A stretch of DNA of 7,952 bases from Deltaproteobacteria bacterium (lineage in GTDB: Bacteria > Desulfobacterota > Desulfobacteria > Desulfobacterales > B30-G6): the NCBI GenBank assembly GCA_019313725.1, contig JAFDAT010000145.1:1-7952 (forward strand), given 5' to 3'. The notes under the pieces are model-generated. The model saw only the letters and a program-made list of their open reading frames with translations, made no database searches and was not told where the DNA came from. Shown here one piece after another: positions 1 through 4,954 of the stretch (its first letter is position 1; every line of letters starts with the position of its first letter). Made by a program: the position numbers and the translations under genes.

Positions 1-51
1 GCCCAAAGTTAATCGGTTGAAAGTCAAATAGTTTTTTATTGTTCTTTGAAA
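1..51. other. Flank beyond the IS repeat, no gene
   Basis: This short AT-rich stretch lies outside the inverted repeat and may include the true right end of the IS. No coding sequence is seen. Bases 6-14 (AAGTTAATC) recur exactly at 1539-1547 in the candidate bridge RNA region. Confidence 0.5.
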
Positions 52-64
52 ATTCGGTAAAACC
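52..64 (+). repeat. Inverted repeat at the recombinase 3' side of the IS
   Basis: ATTCGGTAAAACC is the perfect reverse complement of 1632-1644. The last base overlaps the TAG stop codon of the recombinase (64-66 read on the minus strand), so the coding sequence runs right into the element's end. Confidence 0.75.
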
Positions 65-1464
65 TATAATTGGGGTAAAATTTCTGCTATAATGTCGGCT
101 AATGGAGCGGGGGCAGTGATTCCGGATTTAGTGTCATTGACATTATGGGACCTCTTTCGCTCCAGTCTTTTTATCCGCTGACGCCTGCTGACAGGGGCTG
201 TTCGATCATAACCCTGAAGGCGACGACTTGTTTTGTCTATAGCACTGTCATTTTGCATAGGTACGCTGCGCAACCTGTTTGCCAAATCGACATGTGGGTT
301 GAACGGCTGATTGTGTTTTAGCATGCCATAGAGGATCCGGAGAATTTTGTGCATGCAGATGCCCATAGCAGCCCTGCTGTGCTTTCCCTGTCTTTTGTGT
401 TTCTCATATATTTCTCTAATCAGAGGATTGTATCGAATAGCGGACAGAGCCGTCATATACAAAATTTGTCGAGGCGCTATGCGCCCTTGTTTGCTCATTC
501 TGAAACCGCCGGTGCCATCGCCGCTGATTTTATAAACTGGATGCACCCCAAAAAAGGAGGCCAGTTTTTTTGCGCTGGCAAATCGTTTGACCGTCTGGAT
601 TTCAATGATCAAGCCAATGGCGGAGACATCGCTGATGCCAGGGAATGTTTTGAGCAGCTCGATCTCGGGTATTGGACATTCCTGGAGCATGAGATCCGTT
701 TGTCCGGCAATGGTTTTTCTTAGATGGAGGATCTGCTGCACAGTAGCCACGACGAGCTGCTGGGTTGTGAGGTCTGTGGCCGAAGCAACCGAACGTTTGG
801 CCTTGGCGATCAGCTCTTGAGCTTTTTTTATGGACACATAAGGAATTTTTGCCACGGTTGCGGTACGTGCTTTTTTCAAATTAGCGGCGCTGGGATATTT
901 GGTCAAGAGCTTCAACGCCCAGTTCGGCACACCATCCTGACAATAGCTTAAAAGTTCTGGATACGTCGAATACAAAAGGCTGTTGAGCTGGTTTAAAAAC
1001 TGGGTGCATTGTTTGGTGAGCATCCTGATAAAGCCCCACTGCTTTCTTAAACCAGCCAGGGTGTCCTGTTGTTGATAAACAACTTTTTCGGGGTGAGCCA
1101 CCAGATATTCGGCAATGTTTTGGGCACTGATTTTGTCGGTTGTATTTTTCTTCAATTTCGCCTTGCTGTTATGCATGACGCCCAAAGGATTTAGCCGGGC
1201 TGTTTGAATGTTTAAAGATCCTTGAAATTGGATGAGCGAGTGGTACCAGTTGTTCTCATAGCCGCCAGTGCTTTCCATGCCGGCAAACAGGATCGCATCG
1301 TCATGCTTGGCTAAAAAAGAACCCAGCGTGTTATAAAGTGTCTGATGTCCTTCAAAGGTATCATCAAGTTGAAACGCCTGGGCCACAGACTGTTTTTTGG
1401 AATTGATCATCATAAAATCGGCATAACCTTTACTGACATCAATACCCATGTAAAATGGTTTCAT
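64..1464 (-). CDS. IS110-family DEDD recombinase (transposase)
   Basis: This 466-aa protein catalyses RNA-guided recombination of an IS110-type element. The N-terminal RuvC-like domain (about residues 5-160) begins with GIDVSKGYADF (D9), followed by GMESTGGYE (E64) and TTDKISAQNIAEYL (D110). The C-terminal Transposase_20 domain (about 265-390) begins LLKTFPGISDVSAIGLI and contains FASAKKLASFFGVHP and the SGDGTGGFRMSKQGR signature around residues 314-328. The position three residues after D110, where the family normally has the fourth Asp (DxxDA), is Ser113. At 466 aa it is longer than most IS110 recombinases (about 300-420 aa); the excess is a basic tail after residue 390, rich in Arg and Lys around 414-440. 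The ATG at 1464 is chosen because a strong AGGAGG lies 7 nt upstream. The family assignment is firm; activity is unknown because of Ser113. Confidence 0.95.
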   Translation of the reverse strand: MKPFYMGIDVSKGYADFMMINSKKQSVAQAFQLDDTFEGHQTLYNTLGSFLAKHDDAILFAGMESTGGYENNWYHSLIQFQGSLNIQTARLNPLGVMHNSKAKLKKNTTDKISAQNIAEYLVAHPEKVVYQQQDTLAGLRKQWGFIRMLTKQCTQFLNQLNSLLYSTYPELLSYCQDGVPNWALKLLTKYPSAANLKKARTATVAKIPYVSIKKAQELIAKAKRSVASATDLTTQQLVVATVQQILHLRKTIAGQTDLMLQECPIPEIELLKTFPGISDVSAIGLIIEIQTVKRFASAKKLASFFGVHPVYKISGDGTGGFRMSKQGRIAPRQILYMTALSAIRYNPLIREIYEKHKRQGKHSRAAMGICMHKILRILYGMLKHNQPFNPHVDLANRLRSVPMQNDSAIDKTSRRLQGYDRTAPVSRRQRIKRLERKRSHNVNDTKSGITAPAPLADIIAEILPQL

Positions 1465-1471
1465 TTTTAAA

Positions 1472-1478
1472 GCCTCCT
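1472..1478 (-). promoter_or_regulatory. Ribosome binding site of the IS110 recombinase
   Basis: The minus strand reads AGGAGGC here, 7 nt before the ATG at 1464. This is a near-perfect Shine-Dalgarno sequence at the usual spacing. It fixes the recombinase start and marks the 3' limit of any separate upstream non-coding RNA. Confidence 0.85.
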
Positions 1479-1489
1479 TTTGGTAATAT

Positions 1490-1631
1490 ACTGGATGCCA
1501 GGAATCATCAGCCTTGTAAAAATGCGGTGTCGAGCACCAAGTTAATCCCCGATTTAAACCTGGCGGAAGGAAGAAACTTTGGGACGGGCTCGGAGCCCAA
1601 GGACCAGCCCTTCTCTTCCACCAAAATGAAG
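1490..1631 (-). ncRNA. Candidate bridge RNA of the IS110 element
   Basis: No gene lies between the recombinase start and the distal inverted repeat, and the stretch can fold into two nested stem-loops. One has an outer stem 1569-1574/1614-1619 (GGAAGA/TCTTCC), a markedly asymmetric internal loop, and an inner 7-bp stem 1577-1583/1596-1602 with one G-T pair; an alternative inner hairpin is 1586-1590/1594-1598. The other is 1513-1516/1538-1541 with a small inner stem near 1527-1529/1535-1537. IS110-group elements are known to transcribe a bridge RNA of about 150-200 nt from this position, with two internal loops that pair with target and donor DNA. Position, length and fold agree, but I could not assign guide segments with certainty, and the ends given are approximate. 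Transcription would be from the minus strand, towards the recombinase. Confidence 0.4.
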
Positions 1632-1644
1632 GGTTTTACCGAAT
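1632..1644 (+). repeat. Inverted repeat at the recombinase 5' side of the IS
   Basis: GGTTTTACCGAAT is the partner of the repeat at 52-64, with 13 of 13 bases matching. It lies 167 nt upstream of the recombinase start codon and bounds the candidate bridge RNA region. Confidence 0.75.
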
Positions 1645-1673
1645 AAAGAAAGCTTTTTGTTAATTGTTTAGCC

Positions 1674-1712
1674 AGTGCGGGGGGGCGCCCCCTGCACTCC
1701 CCGTTTTTTTTT
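1674..1712 (+). terminator. Rho-independent terminator-like hairpin with T-run
   Basis: Bases 1674-1684 pair with 1688-1698 (AGTGC with GCACT, then a G-run with a C-run, including one G-T pair) around a 3-base loop. This gives an 11-bp stem, followed after five bases by nine T residues at 1704-1712. The T-run is only on the plus-strand side, so it would stop plus-strand transcription. It begins 30 bp beyond the IS repeat. No plus-strand gene that it could serve is present upstream in this window; it may have belonged to a gene now separated from it by the IS. Confidence 0.65.
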
Positions 1713-1799
1713 AAGTTTAATTTATTTCACTATACAAGGACCAGGTTTTTAATGCTGGAATAAATGGCGCTGACTGCTGAAACGAATGCGGAGTAAAAC
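1713..1799 (+). promoter_or_regulatory. YhhN upstream region with weak promoter candidate and RBS
   Basis: The AT-rich segment after the terminator includes TATACA at 1731-1736, a possible -10 box with no convincing -35 partner. GGAG at 1790-1793, 6 nt before the ATG at 1800, is the likely ribosome binding site. The terminator just upstream implies that YhhN has its own promoter in this stretch. The exact promoter is a guess. Confidence 0.3.
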
Positions 1800-2453
1800 A
1801 TGCTGAATACCGTCATCCTGATGCTTGCGGCTGCCCTTCTATCCGGGCTGCTCTTTTTTGAAAACCGGGACAACCCTAAACGAGTACTGCCAGTCAAAAC
1901 AATGCTGTCCTGCCTCTTTATTCTGACCGCGATTGTCCAGCCGCACCTAATCCCCGCATACTATCGATTTATCCTCATCGGCCTGGTTTTCTGCCTGGGC
2001 GGTGACGTATTTTTAGCCCTCCCCCAGAAAAAAATGTTCCTCCTGGGGCTGGTTTCATTTCTTGTCGGCCATGTTTTCTATGTGGTCGCTTTTTTGAATG
2101 TTGCCGGTTTGAACGGCTTGGCCTTTATCGGCATAGTGCTGACCCTTGGCGTCAGCGCAGGCGTTTACAAATGGCTCGCACCCCACCTTGGGACCATGAA
2201 AGTGCCCGTAATCTTCTACGTCATTATCATCAGCGTAATGTTATGCTGTGCCTGGGCCATACTTGGGGAGAATGATCTGACCAGATCGGGCCGCCTGCTG
2301 GTGTTTATCGGAGCCCTGAGTTTTTATGTCTCCGACCTGTTCGTTGCCCGGGATCGTTTTTTGAAAAATGAGTCTCTGAATCGACTCCTCGGTCTTCCGT
2401 TGTACTATGGTGGACAATTCCTGCTCGCTTTTTCGGTGGGATATTTACAGTAA
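1800..2453 (+). CDS. YhhN family membrane protein (putative lysoplasmalogenase)
   Basis: This 217-aa integral membrane protein has about eight predicted hydrophobic segments (roughly residues 1-20, 33-47, 53-72, 79-99, 104-123, 134-154, 164-183 and 198-216) and almost no soluble domain. Family signatures are visible: CLGGDVFLAL with D69, FLVGHVFYVVAF with H91, SFYVSDLFVARDRF with D179, and the C-terminal LYYGGQFLLAFSVG. YhhN/TMEM86 proteins hydrolyse the vinyl-ether bond of lysoplasmalogens to a fatty aldehyde and a glycerophospho-head group. That activity is known for TMEM86B and some bacterial homologues and is inferred here. The length matches the family. The ATG at 1800 is supported by GGAG at 1790-1793; a stop at 1794-1796 in the same frame excludes a longer start. 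It stands alone between a terminator and a gene-poor region. Plasmalogens are common in strict anaerobes, which fits the suggested host. Confidence 0.85.
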   Translation: MLNTVILMLAAALLSGLLFFENRDNPKRVLPVKTMLSCLFILTAIVQPHLIPAYYRFILIGLVFCLGGDVFLALPQKKMFLLGLVSFLVGHVFYVVAFLNVAGLNGLAFIGIVLTLGVSAGVYKWLAPHLGTMKVPVIFYVIIISVMLCCAWAILGENDLTRSGRLLVFIGALSFYVSDLFVARDRFLKNESLNRLLGLPLYYGGQFLLAFSVGYLQ

Positions 2454-2857
2454 GCTCCAACGGTACAGATGGGAACTCAGCCTTGATACTGGTTGTAGCT
2501 CGCCCATGTCACATCGCTGGTACTCGCTGGGGGACACGTTGTTATCTGAATATGAATTTGCTAACAGAACTTAAAAAAGAAGAAGAAATCGCAGCTTAAC
2601 TAGTGGACCACCGAATCAAAAGTTTCTATTCCGTAAAACAGCCTGAACAATAGCCGAAGTCTTAAGTAAAAGGGTTTTCTTTATCTAATGACCATAAAAC
2701 CTGAAGTGGAGAACGCCAAGATATCAAATATTGGATAGCACAACAACCGAATACTTGCCACAGTGCTTTGCAACCATTACCAACCAGGCAAGACAGGATA
2801 CAAATGATATTGTTGAAACCATAGCCTTTGGCCCGCCTGAAAAACCGGGTTGATAAT
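2454..2857. other. Intergenic region with no intact gene
   Basis: About 400 bp lie between the convergent YhhN and CoA-transferase-like genes. Several short open stretches occur: one in the frame ending with TAA at 2597-2599, including ATG 2552, and one in the frame ending with TAA at 2572-2574, including ATG 2506. None has a recognisable product or a clear ribosome binding site. The part from 2688 may be a broken small gene, listed separately. I see no tRNA, no CRISPR and no clear terminator for either flanking gene. Confidence 0.5.
2688..2853 (+). pseudogene. Possible frameshifted small ORF, unknown product
   Basis: An ATG at 2688 opens a 16-codon frame (MTIKPEVENAKISNIG) that stops at 2736-2738. 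The +1 frame, open from about 2698 to the TGA at 2851-2853, continues with a protein-like tail ending VETIAFGPPEKPG. Joining the two near 2730 by removing one base would give a small soluble protein of about 54 residues. I do not recognise it, and the ribosome binding site is poor (AAAAGGG about 15 nt upstream). It could be a decayed gene, a gene remnant or chance. It ends 4 bp before the stop codon of the convergent gene. Confidence 0.2.
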
Positions 2858-4714
2858 TTATGACTCCGGATGGGAAAAGGGTATCCTCAAGTAGTACACG
2901 CCGTCTTTGAGCAGCGCCTCAACCGGCAGACCGCCGTTTTCGAATACCTTTATCATGCCCTTGTTATCCTGCAGCACTTCGGCTGTAAAACCTTTCAGCC
3001 CGCGCTCTTTGGCCAGACGTATCAGCATGCTGTAGAGATACTGGGCAATCCCCACGCCCTGGTATTTTTCATCCACAAAAAAACCAAGGTCACCGAAGCC
3101 GCTCCCCGTATCGCTGGCATATCTGGCCTCGGCAATGATGATCTCCTGGCCGGGTTCATTGATCAGGGCGACCAGGGACATTTCATCACGGTAATCGATA
3201 TTGACATAGGCCTGCATTTTGTCGTGCGGCATGGTTGATATGGGAAAGAAAAACCGGCTGTACACCGATTTTTTTGAAAACCGGTAAAAAAAGCGCCGCA
3301 TGGCATCTTCGTCGGAGGGTTTGATGGGCCTGTAACGCACCTGGAGTCCGTTGCTCATCTCGTGTTCGGTGGCTACCGCCATGGGATACAGCCGGGCGCT
3401 GTCCGCCAAAAAAATCTGATCGCTGAAAAGTATATGTCTTGCCTTGGCATCTTCCACTAGTTTCTGTCTGTCATCCGGATGGGCGATGTCGATCAGGGCC
3501 TGGGCACGCTCCCGGATGGTGCGCCATTTGAGGTTGGCGATACCATATTCCGTTACCACGGCATCGATGGACTCGCGCATGTGAAACTGATTGCGCAGAT
3601 CGCGCAGCATCAGTACGATGTTGGGAGCGCCTTTGACGTTACGACTGGGCAGGCCGATGACCGTCCGGCCCCCTTTGGAAATATCCGCACCCGTAAAGAG
3701 ATCCATCGACTTGCTGGGCCCTGAGGTAATATCGTTTTTCCCCATTGAAAAGGCCATGCGCCCCAAAAGGTCCACCTTGCGTGCCTCTTCAACCACGACA
3801 AAATTGGGAATGCGGCCGATCTGGATGGGGTCGAAGACCTGTTCGACACTCTGAAATTCGACCAGCGGATTGCGGTTCAGCCATCGCATTAAGGCCGGCG
3901 TGCCCAGGGCGTATGACGCCACCGATTTTCCCCGGTACAGGAGCTTACGGTAATTGGTCACAGCACCGCTTTTCACAAGATCCATTAAAGCATCGGTGAA
4001 ATAGGAAGTATGGATTCCCAGATGCCGTTTGTGGACGAGATGGCGGCCCAGGGCTTCGAACAGGGGCCCGGTCATTACGCTGATACAATCCCCGTCCTTG
4101 ATCACCTGGGCGATATTGGCCGCAACCTGATCAATGACCTTCCGAGCCGGTCTGCGTTTAAAGTAGGTCGGCGGTTCGGTGGATTCGACCAGGAGGTTGA
4201 AATCGGATATGGACACGATGGTATCCCCGAAAGTAAAGGGAATGTCCGGGTTCATCTCCCCCACCACCAGATCCGCCTGCTCCATGGCCTCCCTGGCGAT
4301 ATCCACGGCCACCCCCAGGCTGCAGTAGCCCGCCTCATCCGGCGGCGTGATCTGAATAAAAGCGACGTCTATGGGGATTCGGTTGGATTTGATAATCCTG
4401 GGAAGCTGGGAAATCCGGGCCGGTATCAGGTCAACGCTGCCGGTAACCACGGCTTCGCTGGACACCCAGGTTGAAAAAAAAGTTTTCAGCCTGTACTTGC
4501 GATAGTCGAGATTCTTCAAGGAAATAAAATCACTGTGGCTGGTCAGTTGGATCAGTTCCAGATCGTTGGTATCCGAGAGACCTGACTCAATCAGGCTCTT
4601 CACGAGTGTCCGCGGTTCGGCGGTGCCGCTGCCGATAAAAATGTTCATGCCCGGTTTGATGTATTGCAAAACATCTTCCGGCATCACCAGCTTGTCTTTC
4701 CAGTTTTGTTTCAT
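2858..4714 (-). CDS. Acetyl-CoA hydrolase/transferase-like protein fused to GNAT acetyltransferase
   Basis: This 618-aa cytoplasmic fusion has two parts. Residues 1 to about 440 are a family I CoA-transferase/acetyl-CoA hydrolase module, with GMNIFIGSGTAEPRTL near the N-terminus and LGIHTSYFTDALMDLVKSG at 232-250. FTGADISKGGRTVIGLPS (340-357) and VVTEYGIANLKWRTIRERA (386-404) follow. Residues about 459-613 are a GNAT domain with motif A around GDLGFFVDEKYQGVGIAQYL; the Q-x-x-G-x-A acetyl-CoA loop is at 552-557. The catalytic Glu expected in the HSE/HTE motif is Ser237, and the usual GGQ loop is replaced by SGPSKS (331-336), so CoA transfer by the normal acyl-glutamyl route is doubtful. The fusion type is known in Desulfobacterota, where it is annotated as bifunctional. 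Protein lysine acetylation or acyl-CoA sensing is an inference. The ATG at 4714 has only a weak GAG upstream. It appears monocistronic. Confidence 0.88.
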   Translation of the reverse strand: MKQNWKDKLVMPEDVLQYIKPGMNIFIGSGTAEPRTLVKSLIESGLSDTNDLELIQLTSHSDFISLKNLDYRKYRLKTFFSTWVSSEAVVTGSVDLIPARISQLPRIIKSNRIPIDVAFIQITPPDEAGYCSLGVAVDIAREAMEQADLVVGEMNPDIPFTFGDTIVSISDFNLLVESTEPPTYFKRRPARKVIDQVAANIAQVIKDGDCISVMTGPLFEALGRHLVHKRHLGIHTSYFTDALMDLVKSGAVTNYRKLLYRGKSVASYALGTPALMRWLNRNPLVEFQSVEQVFDPIQIGRIPNFVVVEEARKVDLLGRMAFSMGKNDITSGPSKSMDLFTGADISKGGRTVIGLPSRNVKGAPNIVLMLRDLRNQFHMRESIDAVVTEYGIANLKWRTIRERAQALIDIAHPDDRQKLVEDAKARHILFSDQIFLADSARLYPMAVATEHEMSNGLQVRYRPIKPSDEDAMRRFFYRFSKKSVYSRFFFPISTMPHDKMQAYVNIDYRDEMSLVALINEPGQEIIIAEARYASDTGSGFGDLGFFVDEKYQGVGIAQYLYSMLIRLAKERGLKGFTAEVLQDNKGMIKVFENGGLPVEALLKDGVYYLRIPFSHPES

Positions 4715-4954
4715 GTGCGGCTCGTTTTTTTAATCGTTTTAAGTTTTATGTCAGTTACGTTTTACGTAAAAAAGATGCTTGCGTCGAAGACTAATTACAA
4801 TCAACTACACGCGAAATGTAAATATCCATATCTTGTTTATCCTACAATCCTGTCTAAAACAAAGCAAATAACAAAGCGCCTGAACTCTGAAAATTTGCGA
4901 ACTTATTTCTTTGCAAACCCATAGTTTCCCGCCAACAGCCACGAGCTAACCCAG
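4715..4954. promoter_or_regulatory. AT-rich intergenic region, probable promoter of the CoA-transferase-like gene
   Basis: These 240 bp separate two genes read in the same (minus) direction. The stretch is much richer in A+T than either gene and holds no ORF of note. It therefore probably contains the 3' end of the helicase transcript and the promoter of the downstream gene. I cannot fix -35 and -10 boxes with confidence. A perfect palindrome is listed separately. A weak stem (TTTGC 4895-area with GCAAA 4913-area) is not a convincing terminator. Confidence 0.45.
4760..4771. promoter_or_regulatory. Perfect 12-bp palindrome, candidate operator
   Basis: TTTTACGTAAAA is fully self-complementary and lies 45 bp upstream of the start codon of the CoA-transferase-like/GNAT gene. 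A second half-site, TTACGT, precedes it at 4755-4760. The position and symmetry suit a dimeric repressor or activator site. No regulator gene is present in the window and I cannot name the binding protein. Confidence 0.35.

Larger units (their letters stand above)
52..1644 (-). mobile_element. IS110-superfamily insertion sequence (minimal, repeat-bounded extent)
   Basis: The element is defined by a DEDD-type IS110 recombinase gene (64-1464, minus) flanked by a perfect 13-bp inverted repeat (52-64 and 1632-1644). The non-coding part upstream of the recombinase is about 170 nt, whereas the downstream part is almost absent because the stop codon lies against the left repeat. A long 5' non-coding region is the arrangement known for the IS110 group, where it encodes the bridge RNA. 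Inverted repeats are more typical of the IS1111 subgroup, so the element has mixed features. In these families the repeats are usually subterminal, so the true ends probably lie some bases outside 52-1644. No target duplication is expected, and none was found. The copy looks intact: the gene is uninterrupted and has a good ribosome binding site. Confidence 0.7.

Noticed and set aside
31..47. Similarity of the T-rich flank to 1651-1669 as a target duplication
   Set aside because: Only a loose T-rich likeness with gaps; IS110 elements usually make no clear target duplication.
1764..1796. Ten-codon ORF (ATG at 1764, TAA at 1794-1796) just before YhhN, as a leader peptide
   Set aside because: No ribosome binding site, no regulatory codon run and no attenuator hairpin between it and YhhN; chance is enough.
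2495..2530. GTAGCTC resembling a tRNA D-arm
   Set aside because: No T-arm GGTTCGA motif or acceptor stem at the right distance.
2506..2599. Short frames ending at 2574 and 2599, including a Lys/Glu-rich MNLLTELKKEEEIAA, as small genes or a tmRNA tag
   Set aside because: No ribosome binding site or recognisable family, and the conserved ends and acceptor arm of a tmRNA are not present.
4010..4474. Long plus-strand open frames inside the CoA-transferase-like gene and inside the helicase gene (e.g. 5846-6562)
   Set aside because: They lie opposite genes with clear domain matches, have no family signatures, and are explained by the codon composition of the sense genes.
4895..4918. TTTGC/GCAAA stem downstream of the helicase gene as a terminator
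   Set aside because: Only five pairs around a long AT-rich loop and a short T-run; not convincing.
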